Shown piece by piece: positions 48,973-60,591 of a DNA stretch of 64,000 bases. The stretch is from Phytopythium helicoides. Lineage: Eukaryota > Oomycota > Peronosporomycetes > Pythiales > Pythiaceae. Every line of letters begins with the position of its first letter. Positions within the stretch are counted from its first letter, which is position 1. Made by a program: the position numbers and the translations under genes. The stretch is from contig JANFNE010000015.1 in assembly GCA_024867545.1 (NCBI GenBank), positions 1-64,000 of the forward strand, written 5' to 3'. The notes under the pieces were generated by a model that ran no database searches, had not been told where the DNA came from, and worked only from the letters and a program-made list of their open reading frames with translations.

Positions 48973-51900
48973 CTACTCGTCGCTTGCGCGGTTGCTGCGC
49001 ACCGCCACGCCCTTGCCTGAGAGCGTAGCCAGCCGCTCGCGCTCATATTGCTCTTCCTGCTGCGCACGTCGCCGAGCACGTTGTCGCTCTTCCTCCTCTG
49101 CCTGGAGGCGTTGCTGCTTGAGCTTCTGCGCACGGTCATACTCGTCAAGCTCAGTGCGTGCGGCAGGATGAAAGTGGCATACATCTTCGAAGATGAGTCT
49201 TCGCAACGTGTCCTTGTCAAGCTTCTTACTGACATCGCGCTCGAACGAAAAGTCGAAACGCACTCGTCGCGCGTGACTCGAGCTCCGAGTTGCGGTACGC
49301 TGCCAAGAACGGATGGGCAATGGCCTCATCCACCGTCGCACGCTGCCGCGGATCAAAGCGCAGCAGCTTCTCCATCAGGTCGAGCGCCTCGGGGGGAGCG
49401 TTCGGACAAACCGAGTCGAAAGGCTTGCGTTCATGCTGCGGCTGCCTCGACATCCATCGTTTTGCCTTGATGTTGGTGATGAACCCCATCTCATCCATCG
49501 ATGGACTACCCACGAGCTGGAGGATCAAGTGGAGTTGATGAACATGGTCATGTCCAGGAAAAAGTGCGCGACGCGTAAACATCTCAACCATGATGCAGCC
49601 AACCGACCAGACATCGATTGCAGTTGAATACCGGCTTGCAAGCAACAGCTCTGGCGCACGATACCATCTCGTGACGACGTATTCGGTCAGTGCCTGGTCA
49701 AGCGGCTCACCTCCCCCTCCTGTTGTTGCCGGGTCGATGCCGCGTGCTAAACCGAAATCGCAGATCTTGACGAGGCAGTCACGGTTCACCAAAACGTTGG
49801 ATGGCTTGATGTCACGATGCAGGATCTGCGCTGAGTGCATGTAACGCACGCCACACAGCATCTGGTATGTCATGTACGCAATGTGGTCACTTGATAGCGG
49901 TTCAGGTGAGTTGATGACCCGGTGCAGATCCGTCTCCATGAGGTCAGTAACGATGTACGTATCCTCGAACGACTCCAGCGACGGCGGCCGCATCACATCC
50001 AGCACTGTCACAATGTTCGGGTGCTGCAAGTGTCGCATCAAGCGAATCTCGCGCACAATGCGCTTGGCGTCCACGAGGTCATCAAATGTCTTCGGGATGT
50101 TCTTGATCGCGACAGAATTGCCCGTAATTTGATCACTCGCTGCGATCACCACACCATAAGCACCGTGCCCAATCGCACGAATGAGCTGGTACCGAGTGTA
50201 CACGCGGAACTTTGTCGATGCCACCGTGAAGGTGTACATGTCGTCAACGGAGCCCGAAAAAGACCCACTCGTGGCAATACCAGGAGTGCCAGACGACAGG
50301 GACCCACGTCCTCGTGATGAAGTCGACATGGCTCCCTCCATCGCAGTCTCAACGGTGTCCTCGCGACTGACCATCTCATAGCTCGCATCTAGCTCTACAC
50401 TATCAACAGATGCTCGCTGATCCGATCTCTGCGATCGATCACCGGCTTCCTCGTGAAGTGCTTTGAGCCGATCAAAACTCTTCCGGTGCTGAAGTGGCCG
50501 CTCGTCTTCTTCCTCCCCTCCTCCCTCGCCAAACGACGTGTTGAAGTCGTCCGTGTAAGGCACGAAGCTTATGCTGAGCTGTAGCTTACCACAGCTATCT
50601 GGAGATTTGTTTCCGCTATTACTTCCGGTCGGATCAGACGATTCGCTTGTGTTTGATGACCCTGCCGAGCTCATCCCTCCTCCCGTCGTAAAATACTCGG
50701 GCTTGCGAAGCTCAAACCAACGAGGAATAGCAGCAGCAGCAACCTCTTCTTCGGTCCCAGCAGATGTGCCGAGGTAGTTGGCCAAATTCACCTTGGTGCA
50801 GCCAAGGAGATCGTCACCCATAACACTGAGACTCCACACTTCGACAAAAAGGCACGCACTAGTGCCAGGAACCGCGCCTGAGAACTGGATGCTGAGCGTC
50901 TCTGCCCAGAACGGATTGGAACCATTGCTCGGTTTTGACGGACGTGTAGCATACGACTTCCATGACCCGACGTGGCTGAATCCCTTGGCGCTGTTCGGAG
51001 CGCTAACAGCTCCTGAACTACCGCTACTAGTGCCGGAGCTGCTGGAGGGAGCAGATTTTGTTGTCCAGTGGGGAAAATTGTTTAGTCCCACAACAACCTT
51101 GAGCGTTGCAGAAGGCGGAAGAGGCTTCTTCCGCTTGACACGCTCACCAGAGATGCACACGACTCGAATCTCTCCTGGAGGGCACGTTGTAGCTGAAACC
51201 TCTTGCTCGTGAGGCAGTTCTAATGATGGGCCGTCCGTTTGCACACCAAATGCGACCGCAGCAGCGGTCTTGTCGGCGAGAATGTTAATGTGGCTCACTC
51301 GACCATCCGCTTCAAAACGCAACTCATGCTTCCAAAGGTGACGGAACTTCCGCCCACTGCTGATACTCTTAATGGTCTCCCGCCCAGTTACCACAGCAAG
51401 ATCCCCGCTGCGAGCCATATGCTGTACCAGATAGTGTGACACGTCGATGGAGCTGTGGAGATTGGCGAAGAATGCCAGAAAGCCCTCTCGACCATGGTAC
51501 TCGCCGGCGATCGGAACGCTCGGCGGGTAGTTGGATGTGATTGTGATGTTCGGGTGCAAGCTCGGCACTAAGTCAGCAAAGTTGCCTTTGCGGCACTGGA
51601 TGAACCCCCACGCGTCGTAGAAGAGCGAGAGGTTCACCTCAATCGGCAATCCAACCAACGTCTTTGCCAGCACCCCTGGCACCATCACCCTTGACGCTAG
51701 TGAGGATGGTGGGGGAGGCGGAAGGGCATTTCCCGGGCTGCTCGCGTTTGCAGCAGCCTCGATCTCGTCTGCGAGCTTCTTTTTGGCCTTGGGCACTATC
51801 TTGGCGGTCTGGTCGACCGCCGCCTGCAGCAGGTGGACCCACACGACGCGCTCGAGCTCCGAGTCGGCAGCAAAGTGCATGGGTTTCTTCTCGAGCGTCG

Positions 51901-52462
51901 AGACGCAGAAGCCGTGCGGGCGTCCCGCATTCTCCCTCTCCACTGCCGTGACCGTGAGGAACCTGTCCTTCTTCTCCTGTCCTGCACTCGAGTTCTTGCT
52001 CTTGCCCTGGGCCGCCGGCGCGACCAGCGACGACGACGACGACGAGGCTAGCGACGTGGACGACGTCGTCCTCGACCCTCCGAGCGCGCCCGTGGCGCTC
52101 TTCCGCCTGCGGCGAACTGGCGAGCTGCATGGCAGCGGGAACCGCTGGCGCAGCAGCCGCTCCTCGAGCGCCAGCGCCTCCTCGTACTTGGCGCGCGTCT
52201 CGTACAGCCGCAGCGCGACGCCATCCAGCGTGACGAACAGCTCCTCCCAGCGTGGCAGCCACTCGCCCTTCTTGCGCAGCGCGCCTTCCCACAGCACGGG
52301 CAGCAGCAACTGCCGCAGCTGCGCGCGCTCGCGCTCCTCTCCGGGCTTCGCGGCGCCTGAAACTGCGCCAGCAGCCGCCGAAGACGCGGGCGCGGGCGTC
52401 GACGAGCCCCTGGCCGCAGGCCGCGAGTCCGAGAGCCGCAGCGCCGCCGGCCGCTCCGCCAT
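48973..52462 (-). CDS. Multidomain MAP kinase: PH, NTF2-like, C2 and TEY-type kinase
   Basis: ATG 52462 opens an intronless frame. A +1 slip near 49262-49280 joins it to the true C-terminus (RVRFDFSFERDVSKK...), giving 1162 residues. Residues about 45-215 form a PH-like domain (VLWEGALRKKGEWLPRWEEL). About 268-410 is an NTF2/SnoaL-like region (SLFYDAWGFIQC, EYHGREGFLAFFANLHSSID). About 430-545 is C2-like (LKVVVGLNNFPHW, NPFWAETLSIQF). A Ser/acidic linker follows. The kinase domain (about 755-1060) has GHGAYGVV, VAIK, HRDIKPSN near 879, DFGLA, an activation loop lengthened by a Gly/Pro insert, TEY near 925, and RWYRAPE. TEY places it with ERK-type MAP kinases. PH and C2 suggest recruitment to membrane lipids. 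The C-tail is a charged coiled coil. Confidence 0.88.
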
Positions 52463-53639
52463 GCCGTCGCGCGCCTCGCGGAAACCGAGAGAATGCTATA
52501 TCGGGCACCCAGCGCCGTCGATCGGTCCGGATACGGGACAGAGGGTGATACGCTTGAGCGGCTTGGTATTGGTTATAGCAGGTGAGTTGAATATGGTTTG
52601 ACATGAGAGAGGCGGAAATTGTAAACATGAGGTATGGAAATAGAGAGGTTGTAAAAGGCTCGCGATTTGAACTGAGATGGAGATAGATGCGGGGGAGTGA
52701 CGTTGTGAATCACACGTTTGAAGCTGGAAAAGGGGACAGGATGGTGCGCGTCATGCTGGAAACTGCGTCGAGATGCGGTTGCTGGTGGTGTTTAGAGTCT
52801 CTGAAGCCATCCTATTGGAAAATGGTACGCGTTGGGCTGCGAGGGGCTCGATTGCGTTTTTTGGAAAGGGAAGTTTGCCGCAAGGTCGTCCCTGTGGTGC
52901 ACTTTTTCGCCTCCACCTCTCGGATGAGGGATCCATGCTGGTGCTCGAGTTGGTGCCTTTGGTCGGACAAAAGTGCTGTACACATCGCCCGAAGACCCTA
53001 TTGCACATACGCAACAAGTCCAGCATGGAGCACTTGAGCGTGGGCTGAACTCCTCAAGCACACATGAGTCACGGGTGGGAACTGGTAGCGGAGATCGTTC
53101 GGTTCGAACGATGTGTTTGGCTGGCCCACATGACTGAAGATGTTAACTCGTTTACAACGGTCGATGTTACATGCCTTATAAGGTATGGTCTGGTGTAATG
53201 AAGACGCACTGCTATCGCTCCATGTGCGTACGTTTGTGAACGGAGATAGTGAACGGAGATAAACAAATATTCGACCACAAAAGAAGTCAAATCATCCAAG
53301 AGCACAAACTGTAGCATTGATGTTCACTACAGCGCTTTACGAACGAGAATCCCAAGAGCGTGCTTCCATGAAAACAACACACGTGTCCTCGTACCGTGCG
53401 AGGATGAAGGCCCGTGCCATCTCTTTTAAACCACAGTAGCTACACTATATCTAACTAGATAAATGTAGCTTTCACGGCGAGTGCGGAACACTGCGCCGTG
53501 CGGTGAGAGATCAGAGTCTGCTCGACCGCATGAGTCTGTGACGCCCCGCTGTAGTCCGGGAAGAAGCTGGCTGGCCGCGCATGTCGACCGAAGTTACGAA
53601 GACGCGTCCTCTCGACGGCGCTCTCGTGCTGGAGTCGTC

Positions 53640-53870
53640 AAGCTGAACGTCGCGCGCGTTGCTTGGTTTTCGCAAGCACACGACACTCGCTCATCGACGC
53701 AGCTCTCGAGCGTGGCTGAGCAGCAGCAGATAGACGCAGCTTGGTTTTCGCAAGCGTCCGATGGAGCCGCCGCTTGAGCCTCCGTGAAGATCTCGAGCTT
53801 GGACGAGCAGCTGAAGCCGAGGCGAGGTGCTTGGATTTCGCGAACGCCTGGATCCAGCTGAGCCGTGGGG
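53640..53870. repeat. Degenerate tandem repeat, three units of about 80-90 bp
   Basis: The 17-mer GCTTGGTTTTCGCAAGC occurs exactly at 53661-53677 and 53739-53755, with a changed form at 53829-53845. Related CTCGAGC-rich and GAGCAGCAG-rich segments lie between. On the minus strand each unit reads as a variant of LAKTKxRxSAAAxPRSR, so it may derive from a repetitive protein. Confidence 0.55.
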
Positions 53871-54618
53871 TTTGCTCTTGATTACGAGAGGTTGTGACTT
53901 CGCCTTGGTCTCCGATGTTCAAGCACGTGGCCCTGGGTCGTGAACCGCAGAGAGCCCCATCTTGAAACTTGCCAACTGAGGACAAGAGAGCTTGGCGTCG
54001 AATGCCTCGCCCTCGCAAGTTGAAGTCCTAGCTCTTTCATGACATCCCTCCCATTTTTATTTACTTGAAAAGTGTATCGGAAGCATGATGAACAAGGGGG
54101 AATGGCACCCCCTACTTTCCAACGATCTGGTGAGCAACCAGGACTCGACACTTGTATTGCAAAGAGGAACGGAGCGAGGACACAGTCTTGCGAACCTGCA
54201 CGTTGGCATCCACGATGCAACCAATGAGCCCGAGATATCTTGCAGGTCGACTCGACCGCGTCGACGCCTAGAAAGTCCTCATGACGCTCGATTTCTGGCT
54301 GGCTCTCCATGCAAAAGAGCTCATGCAGATCCATACTCGAGGCGATCTCTCGATGGCGTTGCAACTGCTCAGAAATCTCGTCGAGGTTATCGATGAATAT
54401 TCGCACCGATTTGATCGATCATAGCGCGAATGCGAATTCTCATGGCGCTATGGGACGGACACCACTGATGCTTGTTGGATCCGGTGGTGATTTGGATAGA
54501 GAACCCTATCTAGTTCAGCACAGAGCTTACATCGACGCTGTCGGCTATAGCCAACGAAGCTCTCTCGCTTGAACCGTTCCTCCGCATGCAGTAGCCCAGT
54601 GCAATTTCGTTTTGCGTG

Positions 54619-54638
54619 TGAACGTGTCAACACGTTCA
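54619..54638. repeat. Inverted repeat with 9-bp arms
   Basis: TGAACGTGT, two bases, then ACACGTTCA. It is a perfect dyad about 360 bp downstream of the first sugar-transporter gene's stop codon. No function is evident; it could be a protein-binding site. Confidence 0.5.
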
Positions 54639-54993
54639 TGCATCAACCCGGTATTCAAGTATAACCGGTTTCCTTGAACACGGAGGTTTGATTTGAAGCT
54701 CTGTGGAGAACAGCCGAGGTGGCGGTGTTTGGTTATCATCCCATAAGCACTCTCAGTTTCTGCCCGAAGCTTTTGACGGCAGATGCTGGCTCAAGCCCCT
54801 GCCAGACTACTAGTTGACGCGGAGCTTGTTGCCTGATGTTGGCGATGAATACTGCAGCGTTGACAGGCTACCAGCATGCTAGCCTATCGTATGGATAATG
54901 CAGAATGTGGACGGGCAAAAACTTTCATGCTGATTACCTACGAACAGTAGATCTCAAGGAAAATACACCCGTGAAACAAGAGACGTATCTCTT

Positions 54994-56532
54994 TTAAGCG
55001 ACCGCCTCAGGCGACTTGACCTCAACAAACTGCGGCGACTTGGAGCGCGCACCCTTGTTAAACAGCTCCTCAATGTCCTCGAGCATGACGCCCTTGGTCT
55101 CCGGGCAGATGAAGTACACGAAAACGAGGCACAAGCAGCAGAGACCAGCAAACAGGAAGAACACACCATTGATGTTGAGCGACGGGAAGAGCTTGACAAC
55201 CTCGGTGAGAACGGCACCGGTCGCCCAGTTGGCAGCCGTCGAGAGAGCCACACCGTAGGCACGCACACTGAGCGGGAAGATCTCGGCCGGGTAAATCCAG
55301 CAGATCGGACCCCACGAGATGGCGAAGTTGAACACGAAGAAGGCCGTGCCGATTGCAATGAACCAGCCTCCAACCTTCGGGCAACCCGCATCATCTGTGT
55401 TGCCGTGGCACACCGCCGTGAAAAGAATCGCGGCAAAAAGGTGACCGATGATCATACCCACAGCACCGATAAGAAGCATCGTGCGACGGCCGTAAGTGTC
55501 GACCCAACGAAGAGCCGGGACGGTACTGATCATGTTCACGGACGACATGAAGAAAGCCGAGTAGATACCAGTGTTGGTGATGTCCTTGAAGATGAGAGCA
55601 CCGTAACTCATGATAGGGTTAATACCAGTGCACTGCTGCAATACCTGGAGAAGCATCGCAATCACCACACGCTTGAAAACAGAGGGCTCCAGAAGCTCAG
55701 CAAGACCCTTGTTGGCAGCCAACTCCTCAGCCACCTGCTCACCAATGTGGTTCAGCTCGTACTCCACATCATCCGTCTGACGAAGACGCTTCAAAATAGC
55801 CTCAGCAGCCTCCTTGCCCTTCTTCTGGTACGTCCAACGAGGAGACTCCGGCACAAACCAAATACCGAGCATCACAACAATCGGAGCAGCCATGGCCACA
55901 CCGTTCGTCGTACGCCAGCCACGGTCGCGGTTCTCGACGATGATGTTGACAAGGTTCGCAAGCCACAGACCGATCACAACAGTCATCTGCATGAAACCCG
56001 ACAGGAAACCACGGAGCTCCTTGGGAGCAGCCTCCGCACCGAAGATGGGAGCTGAGAATGACGAGTTGCCGACACCGAAACCCTGAACGATACGAGCGAC
56101 GTACATCAACTCGTGCTCTTGAGACTTGTTGAAGCACACCCACGAGGTACCAGCGCAGAAGAGAATGCCAGCGCAGAAGATGGTAGCACGACGACCGAAC
56201 TTGTCAGCGACGATACCACCGATGAAGGCACCAACGAGACATCCGAGGTTGTATGCCATGTTGTACCACACCGTGAACGTCGTCCACTCATCTGGCAGAT
56301 CCGAAGCCGAGGACGTACACTGCTCGTAGGTGAAGTTGTTCCATCCGACACAGTAGTCGTAGAGGAAAGAGTCCATGATGAGAACACCCGAGGTGACACC
56401 CTGGTCGTAACCGAAGAAGAGACCGCCGAGAGCCGTGAAGATGCAGACGATGATGGCATACGTGCGCTTGCCGGTGGTGGGCGGTCCCTGGTCGGCGCCG
56501 TCGTCGAGGTTGACGATCACTCCTGCCGCCAT
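54994..56532 (-). CDS. MFS sugar transporter, tandem copy A
   Basis: 512 residues from ATG 56532. An upstream in-frame extension exists, but the MAAGVIVNLDDGADQG start is shared by all three copies. It belongs to the sugar porter branch of the major facilitator superfamily and should carry hexoses or related sugars across the plasma membrane by proton symport. Signatures are FGYDQGVTSGVL in helix 1, DKFGRR after helix 2, VPESPRW near 226 at the end of helix 6, QQCTGINPIMSY in helix 7, VDTYGRRTM and PETKGVMLEDI near 477. About twelve membrane segments are visible. This copy has Cys where B and C have Ala in the helix-7 QQxTG motif. Its 5' flank, including a (GTT)n run, is homologous to that of copy B. 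Confidence 0.93.
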   Translation of the reverse strand: MAAGVIVNLDDGADQGPPTTGKRTYAIIVCIFTALGGLFFGYDQGVTSGVLIMDSFLYDYCVGWNNFTYEQCTSSASDLPDEWTTFTVWYNMAYNLGCLVGAFIGGIVADKFGRRATIFCAGILFCAGTSWVCFNKSQEHELMYVARIVQGFGVGNSSFSAPIFGAEAAPKELRGFLSGFMQMTVVIGLWLANLVNIIVENRDRGWRTTNGVAMAAPIVVMLGIWFVPESPRWTYQKKGKEAAEAILKRLRQTDDVEYELNHIGEQVAEELAANKGLAELLEPSVFKRVVIAMLLQVLQQCTGINPIMSYGALIFKDITNTGIYSAFFMSSVNMISTVPALRWVDTYGRRTMLLIGAVGMIIGHLFAAILFTAVCHGNTDDAGCPKVGGWFIAIGTAFFVFNFAISWGPICWIYPAEIFPLSVRAYGVALSTAANWATGAVLTEVVKLFPSLNINGVFFLFAGLCCLCLVFVYFICPETKGVMLEDIEELFNKGARSKSPQFVEVKSPEAVA

Positions 56533-56907
56533 GGTGGTGGTGGTGGCTGTTGTTGTTGTTGTTGTTGTTACTTGCTCGGTTGCTGGAGAATTGAGAAGTG
56601 AGTTGGTCGGTGACCGTTGAGATTGGTCAGGCAGCGTTGAGGTTGTAGTCAGAGAGGAAAGGGACTGAGGCGAAGGTATGCGATTCACTGCTCCGTCTTT
56701 CAAACTTCTAAACGATCCTGAACAATCCTGTTTCCTATTGCCCGAGCATAAACACTTGTGGCTGGAGCTGATGCGCCGTTGCCGCCCAAAGTGCATGTTG
56801 TAGGAGACCTATCTCTAACGTCGTCAAGGATCCGAACTGCACCATTTGCGATCGGACTGCACTGCGCAAGATGGTACAGGGCCTGATCAGTGTATAACAT
56901 TCGGCAC

Positions 56908-56929
56908 CGCCTATAGCCGGTTGAAGTTG
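56908..56929. promoter_or_regulatory. Upstream block shared by transporter copies A and B (first occurrence)
   Basis: A 22-bp block beginning CGCCTATAGCCGG and ending TTGAAGTTG is repeated exactly at 60916-60937. It lies 376 bp upstream of the copy A start codon, against 325 bp for copy B. A second shared motif, CACTTGATTTATT, follows in both. It is either a conserved control element or residue of the duplication. Confidence 0.5.
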
Positions 56930-58326
56930 CCAACAACCCTGTGCTTGCGGCTCGTCCACTTGATTTATTTCGTCAAGAGTTGGGTCGACCACAGCCTCGG
57001 CTCAGCTCGACACGCGATCGAATGCGCTCAAACTGCAGAAGAGTTGCATAGTACGCTCCGCTTTAACAACGAGACTGGCTTGGTCTGAAAGCCATTAACA
57101 GACGATAAGCACCCTATCTCCACTCGCAAGCGAGCTACATTGAAGCATACACCAGCGCATGCGTTGGGAGGGCCGAGTGCTGTGCAGCGCGACACCTCCT
57201 AAAGCTTGTCGTGTGACAGTGGGATATTACGCGAGCCAATTTCGGTTGACGTATCACTCAGAGGCAGAGGACACAGGAGGACAGTTGAACTTCAGTTTTG
57301 ATGTGGACATAGCCGTGGATGAAAGCACTCGACCGAAGATGATCACCAGACTGGTGCGGGATTGCTTTGCCCAGAAAGAGCTTGCGCACACGTATGAGCA
57401 GCACTCGACCACGGTCTCCTTACGGTCGCAAATTAAGCTCCAAAATGCCCAACCCAACCGGATCACACGCGTTATGACCAATTTTTAGTGATCAACCCAG
57501 CGCTGGGGATTTCGCTTCTCACCTAGGTTACTCCGAGGGAAAACGTTGTGCGTTCGAGAGATGCGCGCATCGCATACAGAATTAAGTGAGCTAAGCTTCG
57601 GTTAATGTACCACGGACGCGGTAGAAATGGGCCTTGTCCGGATGTGATCACTTACGAACGCACATCGTGTTACTGCGGAAGCAGAGTTCGACTGCGTCGC
57701 ACGAGAGTCCATATGTAGATCTCCTATACGAAACTTCATCTACCCACGGATTGACCGAAGCTTCTACTTTGACTTCAGTGGGTTAAATATTGGCGTGACT
57801 GGTGTTGAAGGCAAGCCATGCGGAAAAGCGCCGACGCTAGAGTAGTATCCTGGAGTAAATCTTTGGAACGTTCTGGAGGATCGTGGTGGATAGTTGGGCT
57901 GGGCTCGATTCAGGGTGGTCCATGCAAGAGGCTCTGACATCTAGATTGGTGAAGCCCCTGATGAGACCCTGACGAGAGCTGAAGTGCGTATGGTCCCCAA
58001 GTTCACTAGCGATGTGATTCATGTATCATCGACTCCAAGCTCCTCCAACTGGTAAGGTCACAACACTTGTTGAGGCTTACAGCATAGAAAACCGAGAGGT
58101 AGCACGACAGAGATACACTTGCAACCATTTCGATCCTAGCGGCTCGATCGGACCATTATGGAGGGTTCCCTCCTTGGGAAGTACGATTCGCTGGCTGAGC
58201 AAGCCGCAGCACTCGACGCGCAGCATTTCTTTCTCAGTCGTGAATTTGCAAGATGGAGTCCAAGCGGCCGCATTTCCCGGCTCACGACCCGGGGCCACGC
58301 AGCTACTCCAAGGAGCCGGAGTCTTC

Positions 58327-58367
58327 TGACGACGACGACGACGACGATGACGACGACGACGACGACC
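58327..58367. repeat. (GAC)n microsatellite
   Basis: A run of thirteen or so GAC/GAT triplets. Confidence 0.9.
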
Positions 58368-59052
58368 AGGAGCGGCCCTGCCAAGTCCTTCTTCGACCTT
58401 TTCAGCTCGCAGTCACGGCGATGCCTTGCCTGTAAGCCTCGCCGATCCTTTTTCCACGGCCAGCTGGTTCGGGTTTCCTTGCTCTGTTCCCACAGTGACC
58501 AAGGCCGAATCCTCCCAAACTATCACAGCGCCATTGATTCAGTTGGAGACCCGCGGGGTTCGCGGACTCAAGACGGAGGGCGGTATTATGCAAACAGGCG
58601 ATTGGCGTTCAGCCCTGGCGCCAGCGAGTGAAGATGGAGACGATGGAGACGATAAAGGCGAAGGAGACGACGGAGACCAAGGAGCCGACGGTGATGCCAG
58701 ACAACCCAAATCGCGCGACTTTCAAAGATTCCGTGAGTGGAAAGATCCACTGGCGTTCGCAAGCTGGCGCTGGTGGAGTTTCATAGCCATCTCACGTCCC
58801 GGGACGCGTGCTCATAACCATTGCACCGAGACGCCAGTACGGGATACCTCATGTGCACTAAGGGTTAAAAGTCAGCAATCATATTGAAGTGCTCACAGCG
58901 CTTAACCAACTACAGCCACCTGCGCTCACACATCCTAGGAGACCCCCACTTCCGAGTTCAATTAGCTGAACTTCTGTGAAAATGGTACATCATCTCACAG
59001 CGTGCAGCTCAATCCAACATTGACGAAGATTACCATCACGGAACCAATCTCC

Positions 59053-60591
59053 TTAAGCAGCAGCCTCGGGCGACTTGACCTCGACGAACTGAGGCGACTT
59101 GGAGCGCACACCCTTGTTAAACAGCTCCTCAATGTCCTCGAGCATGACGCCCTTGGTCTCCGGGCAGACGAAGTACACGAACACGAGGCAGATGCAGCAT
59201 GTGCCAGCAAACAGGAAGAACACACCGTTGATGTTGAGCGACGGGAAGAGCTTGACAACCTCCGTCATCACAGCACCCATGGCCCAGTTGGCAGCCGTCG
59301 AGAGAGCCACACCGTACGCACGCACACTGAGCGGGAAAATTTCCGGAGGGTAGATCCAGCAAACCGGACCCCATGAGATGGCGAAGTTGAACACGAAGAA
59401 GGCCGTGCCAATTGCAATGAACCAGCCACCGACCTTCGGGCAACCCGCATCGTCGACGTTGCCGTGGCACACCGCCGTGAAGAGGATGGCAGCGAACAGA
59501 TGACCGATGATCATGCCCACAGCACCAATGAGCAACATCGTGCGACGACCGTGCGAGTCGACCCAGCGCATAGCGGGAATCGTACTGATCAAGTTCACCG
59601 ACGACATGAAGAAAGCCGAGTAGATACCAGTGTTGGTGATGTCCTTGAAGATGAGAGCACCGTAGCTCATGATAGGGTTGATTCCCGTTGCCTGCTGAAG
59701 TACCTGGAGAAGCATCGCAATCACCACACGCTTGAAAACAGAGGGCTCCAGAAGCTCCGCAAGGCCCTTGTTGGCAGCCAGCTCCTCAGCCACCTGCTCA
59801 CCAATGTGGTTCAGCTCGTACTCCACATCATCCGTCTGACGAAGACGCTTCAGAACAGCCTCAGCAGCCTCCTTGCCCTTCTTCTGGTACGTCCAACGAG
59901 GAGACTCCGGCACAAACCAAATACCGAGCATCACAACAAGTGGAGCAGCCATGGCCACACCGTTCGTCGTACGCCAGCCACGGTCACGGTTCTCGACGAT
60001 GATATTGACAAGGTTCGCCAACCACAGACCGATCACAACCGTCATCTGCATGAAACCCGACAGGAAACCACGGAGCTCCTTGGGAGCAGCCTCCGCACCA
60101 AAGATGGGAGCCGAGAATGACGAGTTGCCGACACCGAAACCCTGAACGATACGGGCGACGTACATCAACTCGTGCTCTTGGGATTTGTTAAAGCACACCC
60201 ACGATGTACCAGCGCAGAAGAGAATGCCAGCGCAGAAGATGGTAGCACGGCGACCGAACTTGTCAGCGACGATGCCACCGATGAAGGCACCAACGAGACA
60301 GCCGAGGTTGTATGCCATGTTGTACCACACCGTGAACGTCGTCCACTCATCTGGCAGATCCGAAGCCGAGGACGTACACTGCTCGTAGGTGAAGTTGTTC
60401 CATCCGACACAGTAGTCGTAGAGGAAAGAGTCCATGATGAGAACACCCGAGGTGACACCCTGGTCGTAACCGAAGAAGAGACCGCCGAGAGCCGTGAAGA
60501 TGCAGACGATGATGGCATACGTGCGCTTGCCGGTGGTGGGCGGTCCCTGGTCGGCGCCGTCGTCGAGGTTGACGATCACTCCTGCCGCCAT
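59053..60591 (-). CDS. MFS sugar transporter, tandem copy B
   Basis: 512 residues from ATG 60591, same length and start as copies A and C. All sugar-porter signatures are present (FGYDQG, DKFGRR, PESPRW, QQATGINPIMSY, PETKG). It differs from A and C mainly at helix 8 (SSVNLISTIPAMRWVDSHGRR) and in details of the C-tail (NKGVRSKSPQF). The segment coding for residues about 140-290 is nearly identical in all three copies. The 5' leader with its (GTT)n run matches copy A. Substrate cannot be told from sequence. Confidence 0.93.
   Translation of the reverse strand: MAAGVIVNLDDGADQGPPTTGKRTYAIIVCIFTALGGLFFGYDQGVTSGVLIMDSFLYDYCVGWNNFTYEQCTSSASDLPDEWTTFTVWYNMAYNLGCLVGAFIGGIVADKFGRRATIFCAGILFCAGTSWVCFNKSQEHELMYVARIVQGFGVGNSSFSAPIFGAEAAPKELRGFLSGFMQMTVVIGLWLANLVNIIVENRDRGWRTTNGVAMAAPLVVMLGIWFVPESPRWTYQKKGKEAAEAVLKRLRQTDDVEYELNHIGEQVAEELAANKGLAELLEPSVFKRVVIAMLLQVLQQATGINPIMSYGALIFKDITNTGIYSAFFMSSVNLISTIPAMRWVDSHGRRTMLLIGAVGMIIGHLFAAILFTAVCHGNVDDAGCPKVGGWFIAIGTAFFVFNFAISWGPVCWIYPPEIFPLSVRAYGVALSTAANWAMGAVMTEVVKLFPSLNINGVFFLFAGTCCICLVFVYFVCPETKGVMLEDIEELFNKGVRSKSPQFVEVKSPEAAA

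Larger units (their letters stand above)
52463..54993. other. Long intergenic region with a degenerate tandem repeat and a dyad
   Basis: No intact gene was recognised. It contains the threefold repeat at about 53640-53870 and an inverted repeat at 54619-54638, both listed separately. A minus-strand frame 54406-53882 begins in a coding-like way (MRIFIDNLDEISEQLQRHRE) but loses this character after about 57 codons, so it may be a first exon or a remnant. Confidence 0.35.
56533..59052. other. Intergenic between transporter copies A and B
   Basis: The first 90 or so bases are the conserved A/B leader, with a (GTT)n run at about 56548-56572. A shared block lies at 56908-56929. A (GAC)n microsatellite sits at 58327-58367 within weak plus-strand frames (58158-58631 and 58253-58435) that have no recognisable domain. 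I see no supported gene. Confidence 0.4.

Noticed and set aside
55405..56055. Plus-strand frames within each sugar transporter (also at 59464-60120 and 62570-63184)
   Set aside because: They recur in all three copies only because the sense genes are alike; composition is His/Arg/Thr shadow sequence.
58158..58631. Plus-strand frame with poly-Thr (or poly-Asp in the other frame) between transporter copies
   Set aside because: The open length depends on a GAC microsatellite; flanking residues show no family and no conserved start.
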